A stretch of DNA of 64,000 nucleotides from Thiodiazotropha sp040507225 (GTDB lineage: Bacteria > Pseudomonadota > Gammaproteobacteria > Chromatiales > Chromatiaceae), in the NCBI GenBank assembly GCA_040507225.1, contig JBEVVG010000001.1, positions 1,550,001 to 1,614,000 on the forward strand. The letters run 5' to 3'. This document shows, in pieces, positions 16,114 through 24,450 of this stretch (within the stretch, counting starts at the first letter, position 1; each line of letters starts with the position of its first letter). The notes under the pieces are model-generated. The model was not told where the DNA came from, searched no databases, and worked only from the letters and a program-made list of their open reading frames with translations. Position numbers and translations under genes: made by a program.

Positions 16114-17217
16114 TCAGGCGGACTCACGTCGCAGCGCGTAAAACGCTTCGTAAAACGACGCAAAACTCTGTGACTCGATCGCGGCACGAATATCCCGCAT
16201 CAGTTTCTGATAGTAGTGGAGGTTGTGAATGGTATTCAGCCGTGCTCCCAAGATCTCATGACACTTATCCAGATGCCTCAGGTAGGCGCGACTGTAGTTA
16301 CGGCAGGTGTAGCAGTCGCACAGCGGATCCAGTGGGCTTTCGTCGTATTGATGAGCGGCGTGGCGGATGCGCACCACACCCTGGTGGGTGAACAGGTGGC
16401 CGTTGCGGGCATTGCGGGTCGGCATCACACAATCGAACATGTCGATACCGCGTTTCACCGATTCCACGATGTCCTCCGGGGTGCCGACCCCCATCAGGTA
16501 TCGCGGTTTGTTCCCTGGCAGCCGTTCCTGCAGGTGTTCGAGAATCCGTTGCCGATCCTCATGCGGCTCGCCCACCGATAAGCCCCCTACCGCATAGCCG
16601 TCGAAGCCTATCTCCACCAGTCCCTGCAGGGATTCCTCGCGCAGCGATTCGTACATGCCCCCCTGGACGATGCCAAACAGGGCCGAGGGATTGTCCCCAT
16701 GAGCCTCACGACTGCGTTGCGCCCAGCGCAGTGAGAGTTGCATGGAATCTCTCGCCTCGCGCTGAGTGGCCGGGTAAGGGGTGCACTCATCGAAGATCAT
16801 CACGATGTCGGAACCGAGCGCCCGCTGCACCTGCATCGATTCCTCGGGTCCCATGAACACCTTGCAGCCGTCGATGGGTGAGCGGAAGGTGACGCCCTGC
16901 TCGGTGATCTTGCGCATCTCACCCAGGCTGAACACCTGAAAACCGCCGGAATCGGTCAGGATCGGCTTCTGCCAATGCATGAAGTCGTGCAGGTCTCCGT
17001 GTTTGCGGATCACCTCGGTGCCGGGACGCAGCATGAGATGAAAGGTATTGCCCAGCACGATCTCGGCCCCCAGATCCACCAACTCCTCTGGGGTCATGGC
17101 CTTGACCGTGCCATAGGTACCCACCGGCATGAACGCGGGGGTCTCGATACTCCCCCGGGAAAATTCCAACCGGCCTCTTCGGGCCGCATTATCTGTCTGA
17201 AAAACCTCAAATTTCAT
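16114..17217 (-). CDS. tgt: Queuine tRNA-ribosyltransferase Tgt
   Basis: A 367-residue enzyme that exchanges guanine-34 for preQ1 in tRNAs with GUN anticodons. Signatures: MPVGTYGTVKAMTPEEL, ILTDSGGFQVFSLG (general-base Asp), MIFDECTPYPA, MGVGTPEDIVESVKRGIDMFDCVMPTRNARNG (nucleophile Asp) and the zinc site CDCYTCRNYSRAYLRHL with a later His. The ATG at 17217 is favoured over a frame extension to 17244 because GGGGT precedes it and family proteins start MKFEV-like. It lies 215 bp downstream of queA; the gap contains an opposite-strand RNA candidate. Confidence 0.97.
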   Translation of the reverse strand: MKFEVFQTDNAARRGRLEFSRGSIETPAFMPVGTYGTVKAMTPEELVDLGAEIVLGNTFHLMLRPGTEVIRKHGDLHDFMHWQKPILTDSGGFQVFSLGEMRKITEQGVTFRSPIDGCKVFMGPEESMQVQRALGSDIVMIFDECTPYPATQREARDSMQLSLRWAQRSREAHGDNPSALFGIVQGGMYESLREESLQGLVEIGFDGYAVGGLSVGEPHEDRQRILEHLQERLPGNKPRYLMGVGTPEDIVESVKRGIDMFDCVMPTRNARNGHLFTHQGVVRIRHAAHQYDESPLDPLCDCYTCRNYSRAYLRHLDKCHEILGARLNTIHNLHYYQKLMRDIRAAIESQSFASFYEAFYALRRESA

Positions 17218-17219
17218 GA

Positions 17220-17351
17220 TTACCCCATGAAACAGAACAAACACCGTTCAAGAGTGTGCGCCAGATCACGCCTGCACCTTGACTTATTACTCAGGAATAT
17301 TAGAAGATACCCAAGTGCTGAATCATCTCGCATCAGCACACACTCCTCCAT
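17220..17351 (-). CDS. Possible 43-codon leader frame ahead of tgt
   Basis: On the strand of tgt, AAAGGAGGATGGAGGAG is followed by a small frame that can start at 17351 (ATG inside the purine tract) or, with better spacing from GGAGG, at the seventh codon (ATG at 17333). It ends with TAA two bases before the tgt ATG. It encodes a short peptide with several Cys and Arg residues and no recognised motif. The ribosome-binding sequence is strong and the stop-start spacing would permit coupling, but the same bases also fit an RNA gene on the opposite strand, so this is a weak call. Confidence 0.25.
   Translation of the reverse strand: MEECVLMRDDSALGYLLIFLSNKSRCRRDLAHTLERCLFCFMG
17279..17306 (+). 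promoter_or_regulatory. Candidate sigma-70 promoter of the intergenic small RNA
   Basis: TTGACT at 17279-17284 matches the -35 consensus in five of six bases. After 16 bp comes TAGAAG (17301-17306), four of six for the -10. It points away from both flanking genes and towards the terminator at 17374. Confidence 0.4.
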
Positions 17352-17401
17352 CCTCCTTTGGTGGAATTAATTGGCGCGGCTATATGCCGCGCGTTTTTTT
17401 A
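17313..17401 (+). ncRNA. Candidate small RNA with anti-Shine-Dalgarno loop
   Basis: A strong plus-strand terminator stands between two minus-strand genes (queA and tgt), with no plus-strand gene before it. Upstream lie a promoter-like pair and, in order, a perfect hairpin GTGCTGA/TCAGCAC (17315-17339), an unpaired C-rich stretch containing CCTCC twice and TCCTCCTTTGG (17343-17361), and the terminator stem. A 5' hairpin, a C-rich seed able to pair with Shine-Dalgarno sequences and a terminator is the plan of many trans-acting bacterial sRNAs. The ends are estimates. The RNA would be antisense to a queA-tgt readthrough transcript. Confidence 0.45.
17374..17401 (+). terminator. Rho-independent terminator, plus strand
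   Basis: GCGCGGC-TATAT-GCCGCGC is a perfect 7-bp GC-rich stem with a 5-nt loop, followed by GTTTTTTT. On the minus strand the bases after the stem are CAATTAATT, so it works only rightward. Confidence 0.8.
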
Positions 17402-17432
17402 TCCCCCGACACCGGCTCGCGACGCCCACCCA

Positions 17433-18455
17433 TCACGGGGTCAGAAACATCGCATCGCCATAACTGAAAAACCGATATTCCTGCTCCACTGCGTGCCGGT
17501 AGGCCTGCATGACCCGGTCATATCCGCTGAACGCGGAAACCAGCATCATCAGTGTGGACTGTGGCAGATGAAAGTTGGTGATCATGGCATCCACACTGTG
17601 GAAACGGTAACCCGGGCGAATGAACAACCGGGTCTCACCCTGGAACGGTTGCAGATGCCCCGACTGCGATGCGGCTTCCAGGCTGCGTACACTGGTGGTG
17701 CCCACCGCCACAACCCGCCCTTTTTGCCGCCGGGTCTCCTCGATTCTCGCGCAAACCGTCTCACTCACCTCCACGGCCTCGCTGTGCATTACGTGCTGAT
17801 CCAGATCATCGACGCGTACCGGCTGAAAGGTTCCAGCGCCCACGTGCAGGGTCACATGCACCTGACCGACGCCCATGACATCGAGTTGCTGCAGCATCCC
17901 GCGGGTGAAATGCAATCCCGCTGTCGGTGCGGCGACTGCTCCGCTTCTTTGTGCGTATACGGTCTGATAACGGTCTTCATCCACGGCGCCATCCTGACGC
18001 GCGATATAGGGTGGCAATGGCATATGACCCTGCTCATCCATCAGCTCGAAAAAATCCCGGTCCGGGCTTCGCAGGCGAAAAAAATCCTCGGATCGATCCT
18101 CGACCTCTACGCCAATGGCATCGGTTCCGAGAAGAATCCGTGACCCCGGCCTGGGGGATTTGCTGGCGCGAATCTGCGCCAGTGCCGTATGTTTGCCGGT
18201 CACCCGTTCGATCAGCACCTCGATGCGTCCCCCGGTCTCCTTGTGGCCGAACAAGCGTGCTTTCATCACCCGGGTATCGTTGAACACCAGCAGATCCCCC
18301 GGATTCAGCAAATCGGGCAGATCGGCGAACATCCGATCCTGTGCACGGCTGGATCCGGGCAACAGTGCGAGCAAGCGGCTGCTGCCCCGTTCCGTGGGCG
18401 GATATTGGGCAATGAGTTCCTCAGGCAGGGCGTAATCGAAGTCGGACAGGCGCAT
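17433..18455 (-). CDS. queA: S-adenosylmethionine:tRNA ribosyltransferase-isomerase QueA
   Basis: A 340-residue enzyme that transfers and isomerises the ribosyl part of SAM onto preQ1-tRNA to give epoxyqueuosine. Signatures: N-terminal LSDFDYALPEELIAQYP, LVFNDTRVMKARLFGHK, SGAVAAPTAGLHFT, VTLHVGAGTFQPV, VGTTSVRSLEAA and C-terminal NFHLPQSTLMMLVSAFSG. Length is normal. It precedes tgt on the same strand, the usual queA-tgt order for this pathway, though with an unusually long 215-bp gap. Confidence 0.97.
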   Translation of the reverse strand: MRLSDFDYALPEELIAQYPPTERGSSRLLALLPGSSRAQDRMFADLPDLLNPGDLLVFNDTRVMKARLFGHKETGGRIEVLIERVTGKHTALAQIRASKSPRPGSRILLGTDAIGVEVEDRSEDFFRLRSPDRDFFELMDEQGHMPLPPYIARQDGAVDEDRYQTVYAQRSGAVAAPTAGLHFTRGMLQQLDVMGVGQVHVTLHVGAGTFQPVRVDDLDQHVMHSEAVEVSETVCARIEETRRQKGRVVAVGTTSVRSLEAASQSGHLQPFQGETRLFIRPGYRFHSVDAMITNFHLPQSTLMMLVSAFSGYDRVMQAYRHAVEQEYRFFSYGDAMFLTP

Positions 18456-18626
18456 AGGGCGCGGATGGTATCACGCATCCAGTATGGCTGACACGTCAGC
18501 CCAGACGAAGCAAACCCCGGGTTGGCGCGAGTCACTCGGCCCCCTCTGATCATTTTCTCCTGTACCCGGAAGGGATTTTTTGTATACTTCGCAACCTTCG
18601 GACCCAGCCGATGGCGCGGGAGTGCT

Positions 18627-18656
18627 TTGAATCCCGAGCAAAAAAAAGGGTAAAAT
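18627..18656 (+). promoter_or_regulatory. Promoter of tRNA-Leu
   Basis: TTGAAT (18627-18632), 18-bp spacer, TAAAAT (18651-18656). The predicted start falls a few bases before the mature tRNA 5' end at 18666. Confidence 0.7.
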
Positions 18657-18665
18657 CCAAGCAAT

Positions 18666-18752
18666 GCCAGAGTGATGAAATTGGTAGACATGACGGATTC
18701 AAAATCCGTTGCCTTCACGGGCGTGCCGGTTCGAGTCCGGCCTCTGGTACCA
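18666..18752 (+). tRNA. tRNA-Leu (anticodon CAA)
   Basis: An 87-nt tRNA including an encoded CCA. Acceptor GCCAGAG pairs with CTCTGGT (one G-U). The anticodon arm ACGGA-TTCAAAA-TCCGT gives CAA, decoding UUG. A long variable arm, as required for class II tRNA-Leu, precedes the T arm GCCGG-TTCGAGT-CCGGC. Confidence 0.95.
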
Positions 18753-19034
18753 CTCTCTCGTTGACCTCACTGCCCCGCCCACTGTCCACCCGGACAGACC
18801 TTTCCGGGACCCGGTCCGCACAGCCTCTCGGCCGCTGGCACCCCCTGCTGACCCGGCTCTCCGATCGCCTTCAGGATGTATCCACCACCACTTGCCCAAT
18901 GCTTGCAACCGGTCAAAAATTGCACAACCCGTCGAGTGGATTTTGCCGCTCCATTCTGTTGAAATGAATCCGCTCTAAACTACGCCCCCGCGTCAGTAGC
19001 CACCGCCCGCATTCACTTTGACACTGATTTAGGT

Positions 19035-19805
19035 ATGACCAGCCAGGACTCCACCCCTACGGACGACCTCACCGATGACCCAGTGACTTCCGGCCGTTCC
19101 GGCGTTCTCAGAATCGCCATCGAGATCGCCGTCGCCGCGCTGATTCTTGCGGGTATCTATTACCTGTTCGCCCCGGAGGAGGAGATCGATCTGTCCCCAC
19201 CCTTGCAGGAAAGCGAGATCGATCCGATCATTCGCGCACAGATCGAGGCCGCCGGACAACAACCGGAGCAGCCCGATGAGGTCGCATCATCGGCGGGCAC
19301 AGAACCCCTGCAGACCGGGACAGGGACTGCAGAGCCTGCACCGCCCCCAGTAATGACCACCCGGTCTGCTATGCAACCCTCCGGCAGCCTGTCGGAAAAG
19401 GTATCCGTGGAGGACGCCATTCCTCAGGATGGTCGCGGTCTGGTATCCAGACTACGCGACGGAAGTCTGCGCCTCGACAGTGATCAACTGATGCAGCGGG
19501 CCCTGTCATTCCAATCGGCAGGACAACTGACCGACGCCTATCTGCTGCTGTTCTACGCTGCCCGTGAAGGCGACGGCCAGGCCGCCTTTGCCCTGGCCAG
19601 CCTGTACGACCCGGACTATTTCCAGGCGGGCAACGAACTGCTCGAGTCCGCGGATGTGTACCAGGCCCACAAATGGTATCAGGAGGCTGAAAAACAGCGC
19701 ATACCCGAAGCGCGGCAACGCCTGCAGAGACTGCGCAGCCATATCGAAAAGCAGGCTCAAAACGGGGATCCCAGCGCCCAGCGTCTGCTGCTGAACTGGC
19801 AGTAA
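19035..19805 (+). CDS. SEL1-like repeat membrane protein
   Basis: A 256-residue protein with a single membrane segment (IAIEIAVAALILAGIYYLF, about residues 27-45) after a short acidic cytoplasmic N-terminus. A low-complexity Pro/Glu/Gln linker follows. The C-terminal 100 residues contain TPR/SEL1-like helices (YLLLFYAAREGDGQAAFALASLYDP, YQAHKWYQEAEKQRIPEARQRL, AQNGDPSAQRLL). The gene begins a four-gene set with a VWA protein and an FtsX-type ABC transporter, 28 bp ahead of the VWA gene. In such sets the SEL1 protein may be an assembly factor in the periplasm; function not established. Confidence 0.75.
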   Translation: MTSQDSTPTDDLTDDPVTSGRSGVLRIAIEIAVAALILAGIYYLFAPEEEIDLSPPLQESEIDPIIRAQIEAAGQQPEQPDEVASSAGTEPLQTGTGTAEPAPPPVMTTRSAMQPSGSLSEKVSVEDAIPQDGRGLVSRLRDGSLRLDSDQLMQRALSFQSAGQLTDAYLLLFYAAREGDGQAAFALASLYDPDYFQAGNELLESADVYQAHKWYQEAEKQRIPEARQRLQRLRSHIEKQAQNGDPSAQRLLLNWQ

Positions 19806-19833
19806 CCCGCGACATGATCAGGAGAGTTCACCG

Positions 19834-21834
19834 ATGACACTGTCGAGATCGGCCTTTATCTTATTCCTCGGCGTCGTTCTGGCCACGCCACTGCTGGCAG
19901 CCACGGAGCGCCCGCTGCTGATGGAAGGTAAGCAGGCGTTGTACCAGCGGGTGCTCAGCAAACCCGGGGCACAGATCTTCAGTCAGATCCGCCAGGGTGA
20001 AGGCACCCCGGCCACCCCCTTCAGCGTCTACTATGTCTACCTGCGCCAGCAGCTTGACGGGACGAATTGGCTGAAGATCGGACTGAACCGCTACGGAAAT
20101 ATTGCCGGCTGGCTGCCTGAAATTGACACCCTGCCCTGGAACCAGGGACTCACCGTGGCCTTCCGCGACCCCATGGGTAGCGACCGGGCACTGCTGTTTA
20201 ACGACAAACAGTCCCTGAAACGCCTGATCGAAGACAATGATCCCGAGGCCTACCGGAAGCTCTACCAGGCCGCTGCGGCGGGAAAACTGCCTGCGGACTC
20301 ACCGGTCGTAGCCATCCAGCCGCGCACCCATGTCGATATCCTCAAGGATTTCTACCTGGTGCCCATCCGGGATCACGAGGATGTCTTCGTCGGCAGTGAA
20401 CAGGCGCGAATGCTCCAGGTATCCAGTGTCCCTCTGCAACCGGTCCAGGCGAAACCCAAGCAGGCCCCGGTGAAAAAAGCTCAACCCAATGTTTCCCGCT
20501 TTCGCTCCGGGGTGGTGTTCGTCATCGACTCCACACTGTCCATGGACCCCTACATCGACCGAACCCGAGAAGCGGTGCGCAAGATCTACGACACCATCAC
20601 CCAGGAGGATCTGACCGGCGATGTGAGCTTCGGCCTGATTGCCTTCCGTGACAACCCCGAAGTGGCGCCTGGCCTGGAGTACCTGACCCGTACATTCGTC
20701 GACCTCGAACAGGGCCAGGATGCTGACAGCTTCTTCTCCCAGGTCTCATCTCTCAAGGCCGCCACGGTATCCAGCCGGGATTTTTCCGAGGACAGCTTTG
20801 CCGGCGTGAACGAAGCCATCGCCGGGATCGATTGGCAGGGACAGGACGCCCGCTACGTGGTGCTGATCACCGACGCCGGTCCGCGCGACTCGGCTGACCC
20901 GCTTTCCGGCACCGGAATGTCCAGCGCCGCATTGCGCAGACTGGCCCAGAACAAAGGCATCGCGCTGTCGGTGCTGCATCTGCTGACCCCCAGTGTGATG
21001 GCTGATCATGAGAGTGCCGAGCAGACCTACCGGGACCTCTCCTACTACCCAGGTATCGGCAGTTTCTACTTTGGTGTGGAGACCGGCGACGTGGAGCGAT
21101 TCGGCCGGGTACTCGACTCCCTGGCGCAACAGATTACCGATCAGGTAAAACTGGCCGCCATGGCCACGGCGGGAAAGAGCCTGGCGGAGGCGCGCCAGGA
21201 GCAGGAGAACCGCACTGACGAGGAGACCCGCGACGAACCCCTCGCGCAGTTCCAGGCCAAGGTTGCCAAACTGGGCTATGCCTTGAGAATGCGTTATCTG
21301 CAAAAGGACGAAAAACAACACATCCCCAGCATATTCTCTGCCTGGCTGGTGGACCGCGACCTGTCCGATCCCCGGCGTCAGACCCTCGACGTGCGGGTAC
21401 TGTTGACCCGGGATCAGCTCAGCGACCTGCACGCGATCATGCGTCAGGTGCTGCAAACCGCCGAAGAGGGCCTGCTGTCGCCCCGAACCTTTCTCAATGA
21501 CCTGAAGAGTCTGGCGGCCACCATCGCCCGCGACCCGGAACAGCTGGGGAGCACCACCCGGGTCACCGGCGCCCGTGAGGGCAACCTGGCAGACATGGGA
21601 TTCATGCGGGAATACATCGAGGATCTGCCCTATACCGGCGAGGTCATGAACCTGTCCCTGGAAAACTGGCAGGATTGGCCCGCCAAGGACCAGATCGCGT
21701 TCATCAACCGCCTGGAAGAGAAAATCAACTACTACCAGGTGCTGCATGACCATACCGATCTTTGGGTATCCCTGGACGGCGGACCGGTCACCGGCGACTC
21801 CGTATTCCCGATCAGCCTGGAAATGCTGCCCTGA
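19834..21834 (+). CDS. Periplasmic VWA-domain protein, PpkA-tail-like
   Basis: A 666-residue protein with a signal peptide (AFILFLGVVLATPLLAA). An SH3-like region occupies about residues 25-100. From residue 227 a von Willebrand factor A domain begins: GVVFVIDSTLSMDPYIDRTREAV, where D232-x-T234-x-S236 forms a DxSxS-type metal-binding site with Thr in place of the first Ser, and later VVLITDAGPRDS. The C-terminal 200 residues are helical. The sequence around the metal site resembles the VWA tail of type VI secretion kinase PpkA, but there is no kinase domain. It is followed at 12 bp by an ABC ATPase gene, suggesting an envelope sensing or assembly unit. SD GGAGA lies before the start. Confidence 0.82.
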   Translation: MTLSRSAFILFLGVVLATPLLAATERPLLMEGKQALYQRVLSKPGAQIFSQIRQGEGTPATPFSVYYVYLRQQLDGTNWLKIGLNRYGNIAGWLPEIDTLPWNQGLTVAFRDPMGSDRALLFNDKQSLKRLIEDNDPEAYRKLYQAAAAGKLPADSPVVAIQPRTHVDILKDFYLVPIRDHEDVFVGSEQARMLQVSSVPLQPVQAKPKQAPVKKAQPNVSRFRSGVVFVIDSTLSMDPYIDRTREAVRKIYDTITQEDLTGDVSFGLIAFRDNPEVAPGLEYLTRTFVDLEQGQDADSFFSQVSSLKAATVSSRDFSEDSFAGVNEAIAGIDWQGQDARYVVLITDAGPRDSADPLSGTGMSSAALRRLAQNKGIALSVLHLLTPSVMADHESAEQTYRDLSYYPGIGSFYFGVETGDVERFGRVLDSLAQQITDQVKLAAMATAGKSLAEARQEQENRTDEETRDEPLAQFQAKVAKLGYALRMRYLQKDEKQHIPSIFSAWLVDRDLSDPRRQTLDVRVLLTRDQLSDLHAIMRQVLQTAEEGLLSPRTFLNDLKSLAATIARDPEQLGSTTRVTGAREGNLADMGFMREYIEDLPYTGEVMNLSLENWQDWPAKDQIAFINRLEEKINYYQVLHDHTDLWVSLDGGPVTGDSVFPISLEMLP

Positions 21835-21846
21835 CCCCTACCCAGT

Positions 21847-22632
21847 ATGACGGCCGTGACCACACAACCGGGGCATGCCCCCGCAGCAAGCCTGACGGGC
21901 GATCGCGTCCTGATCTACCACCTGCGCGACGTGGTCAAGACCCGTCAGGCTGAGGGTACGGCGTTTCGCCTGCGTGTTCCGAGCCTGCAGATTGCCCTGG
22001 GCGAAAAGATCGCCCTGATCGGTGAAAGCGGCTGTGGCAAGAGCACCCTGCTGGACATGCTCTCGATGATTCTCAAGCCCAGCGAGATCGGCTCATTCCG
22101 TTTCCGTCCGGAGCGCGGGGCCGACCCGGTGGACATCTCCAGGCTATGGGAAAAAAATCAGCTCAATCAGCTGGGGGATCTGCGGCGTTTACGCATCGGT
22201 TATGTGATGCAGACCGGTGGCCTGTTGCCCTACCTGAGCGTGCGCGAAAACATCAGCCTGTCACGCCGGCTTCTCGACATGCCGGATGACGGTCTGGTCG
22301 AGGAACTGGCTGCGGACCTGGGGATCAAGCAGCACCTGGATAAGCTGCCACACAAATTATCCGTCGGGGAGCGTCAACGGGTCGCCATAGGCCGCGCTCT
22401 GGCGCATCGCCCTTCCATTGTCATCGCCGATGAACCCACTGCCTCGCTGGACCCGATCGCCGCCGAGCGCATCATGTCGCTGTTCATTGAACTGGTGGAC
22501 GAACTGCACATCACGGTGATCCTGGCGAGCCACGCCTGGCGGCACATCAACCGCCTGGGGTTGCGCCATCTGGAACATCATACCGAACGGGCCCATGACG
22601 GTTCGATGACGGAAACCGTGGTGACCGGCTGA
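21847..22632 (+). CDS. ABC transporter ATPase (LolD/TagT-like)
   Basis: A 261-residue nucleotide-binding subunit. Walker A GESGCGKST begins at residue 59, the Q-loop region is YVMQTGGLLPYLSVRENI, the signature is LSVGERQRVAIGRAL, Walker B is IVIADEPTASLD, and the switch His is in ASHAW. The type matches ATPases that work with FtsX-fold permeases (LolCDE, MacB, TagST), which move or release substrates at the membrane surface rather than import solutes. It overlaps the permease start by one base (TGATG). Confidence 0.93.
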   Translation: MTAVTTQPGHAPAASLTGDRVLIYHLRDVVKTRQAEGTAFRLRVPSLQIALGEKIALIGESGCGKSTLLDMLSMILKPSEIGSFRFRPERGADPVDISRLWEKNQLNQLGDLRRLRIGYVMQTGGLLPYLSVRENISLSRRLLDMPDDGLVEELAADLGIKQHLDKLPHKLSVGERQRVAIGRALAHRPSIVIADEPTASLDPIAAERIMSLFIELVDELHITVILASHAWRHINRLGLRHLEHHTERAHDGSMTETVVTG

Positions 22633-23843
22633 TGAAACACCGACTCAAGGACATCGTCTGGCTCGCCGGCCGCGACTACCGAAATGAGTGGCAGATGTCC
22701 GGTTTCTTCGTGCTCGCCCTGGCGGCCGTACTGGGGCCTATGATGATCCTGTTCGCCCTCAAGTTCGGCATCATCGGCAGCATGCTCGACAACCTCATCG
22801 AGGACCCGCGGAATCGGGAAATCCACCCCATTGGCAGTGGCCGCTACGACCCCGCCTGGATCGAACAACTGCGTGCCCGCCCCGAAGTATCGTTCATCAT
22901 GCCGCGGACCCGGTCGATCGCCGCCACCATCGACCTGGACAGCGACTCCTCCAAGCGGATTATCTCCGTGGAGATGATCCCCAGTGGCCAGGGCGATCCG
23001 TTGTTGAGCGGACGGCGATCCCCCGTCGCCACGGATGAGCTGGTGCTCTCCCGCAGCGCTGCGGAGAAACTCAAGGCCCAGGTGGGCGACGTCATCGATG
23101 GCAGTCTGGCTCGACGTTATCTGGGTCGCAGCGAGCGGGTACATCTCAAGCTCAAGGTCGTGGATATCGCGGGTCCGGCCAGTTTCTCCCGTGACGGCGC
23201 CTTCACCAGCCTGACTCTGCTGGAACACGCGGAGGCCTTCCGCGATGGCCATGCCGTCGCGGAGTACGGATGGGTGGGGTCTTCCCAATCGGAACAGGAG
23301 CGCTACTACCCCAGTTTCCGACTGTATACCGATTCAATCTACAACGTCGGCCGAATGAGCGACGCACTCAACAAACTGGGCATCGAAGTCACCACCCGGG
23401 CGGCGGACATCGAGATCGTGCGCAACATGGATCGCAACCTGAGCCTGGTATTCTGGTTGATCGCAATCATCGGACTGGTTGGGTTTTCATTTTCCCTGGG
23501 CGCGAGCCTGTGGGCCAACGTGGATCGCAAACGCAAAGAGTTGAGTGTCCTCAGACTGGTAGGATTCCGCACCGGGGAGATTGTCTGGTTCCCGGTGATT
23601 CAGTCCACCTTCACCGCGATCCTGGGCTGGTCCACCGCATCCCTGATCTATCTCGGGGTGAGCTATTCCATCAACCGGCTGTTTGCCTCACAGATGCAAT
23701 CCGGCGAACAACTCTGTCGGCTGCTCCCACAGCACTATGCCGTGGCATTGGCGTTGACCCTGGGATTTGCGGTGCTGGCGGCCACCCTGGCCGGCATGCG
23801 CGCGGCACGCATCGAGCCCTCGGAAGGACTGCGGGAGATCTGA
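22632..23843 (+). CDS. FtsX-fold ABC permease (TagS-like)
   Basis: A 403-residue membrane protein with the MacB/FtsX layout: one N-terminal segment (MSGFFVLALAAVLGPMMILFAL), a large periplasmic domain of about 220 residues, then three segments near residues 270-295, 317-345 and 368-390. The cytoplasmic loop RKRKELSVLRLVGF is the coupling motif contacting the ATPase. The protein ends with the typical RIEPSEGLREI. With the VWA and SEL1-like proteins upstream it forms a set similar in kind to PpkA-TagST of type VI secretion loci, yet no T6SS gene is nearby. Confidence 0.9.
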   Translation: MKHRLKDIVWLAGRDYRNEWQMSGFFVLALAAVLGPMMILFALKFGIIGSMLDNLIEDPRNREIHPIGSGRYDPAWIEQLRARPEVSFIMPRTRSIAATIDLDSDSSKRIISVEMIPSGQGDPLLSGRRSPVATDELVLSRSAAEKLKAQVGDVIDGSLARRYLGRSERVHLKLKVVDIAGPASFSRDGAFTSLTLLEHAEAFRDGHAVAEYGWVGSSQSEQERYYPSFRLYTDSIYNVGRMSDALNKLGIEVTTRAADIEIVRNMDRNLSLVFWLIAIIGLVGFSFSLGASLWANVDRKRKELSVLRLVGFRTGEIVWFPVIQSTFTAILGWSTASLIYLGVSYSINRLFASQMQSGEQLCRLLPQHYAVALALTLGFAVLAATLAGMRAARIEPSEGLREI

Positions 23844-23906
23844 CCCGGTACACCCCGCCTCGATTAGCCGGGTCTATCCCGGCAAAAACACCCGCTTCTC
23901 ACGTGC

Positions 23907-23945
23907 AAAAAAAACGGCCACCAGGTGCACCTGGCGGCCGTTTTT
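23907..23945. terminator. Bidirectional terminator between convergent genes
   Basis: AAAAACGGCC-A-CCAGGTG/CACCTGG-C-GGCCGTTTTT is a nearly perfect palindrome with an A-run before and a T-run after. It can end the ABC permease transcript rightward and the PEP-CTERM gene transcript leftward. Confidence 0.85.
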
Positions 23946-23976
23946 CATACCAAGGTCAGCTTAAGATCGTAGATCT

Positions 23977-24450
23977 TCAGACCTTGCGACGTCTGCTGTA
24001 GGAGACAAAACCCAGCAGAGCAGAGCCGAACAACCAGGCGGCGGCAGGCAGGGGCACGGCGCTCATGGTCAGGTCATAGTCGGAATCGATCTTGGGATCG
24101 ATGGCGTTCAGAGCAAAACCGGAGATGGTAAAAATGTAATCACCCGCGGCGAGACTGAAGGCCTCGGAGAAGGTGGTACCCAGATGGAATTGCTCATCGG
24201 TGTTGATGTTGGTTAACAGCAGATCATCCCCGAACATACCCTGATGCGTACCCTGAAACATGATGTCCAGAGTGCCCGCATCCACGCTGAAATGGTAGGC
24301 ATCGAGAAAATTTCCTGTGGGTTGGGGTGTGGCATAGGTATCGCCGACCCCCGAGAAAGATCCAGCATCATAAGACGCGGCCTGTGCACCCAGTGACAGG
24401 AAAGCCAGAAGCGTTCCCAGTGTGAGCGTCCGCAAGAGTAACTTCTTCAT
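23977..24450 (-). CDS. PEP-CTERM protein, FxDxF-type
   Basis: A 157-residue secreted protein with a signal peptide (LGTLLAFLSLGAQAA) and a C-terminal sorting signal: VPLPAAAWLFGSALLGF followed by SYSRRRKV, a Pro-rich motif, membrane segment and basic tail as recognised by exosortase. The internal NFLDAYHFSVD resembles the FxDxF motif of a PEP-CTERM subfamily. The mature domain is small and beta-rich. Proteins of this class are exported, cut by an EpsH/Xrt exosortase and often linked to exopolysaccharide. No exosortase is in the window. Its neighbour is an ATPase of the type found in PEP-CTERM loci. Confidence 0.88.
   Translation of the reverse strand: MKKLLLRTLTLGTLLAFLSLGAQAASYDAGSFSGVGDTYATPQPTGNFLDAYHFSVDAGTLDIMFQGTHQGMFGDDLLLTNINTDEQFHLGTTFSEAFSLAAGDYIFTISGFALNAIDPKIDSDYDLTMSAVPLPAAAWLFGSALLGFVSYSRRRKV

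Noticed and set aside
19035..23843. Type VI secretion locus
   Set aside because: Only VWA, ABC and SEL1-like genes are present; no tss, hcp, vgrG, clpV or kinase genes are within the window.
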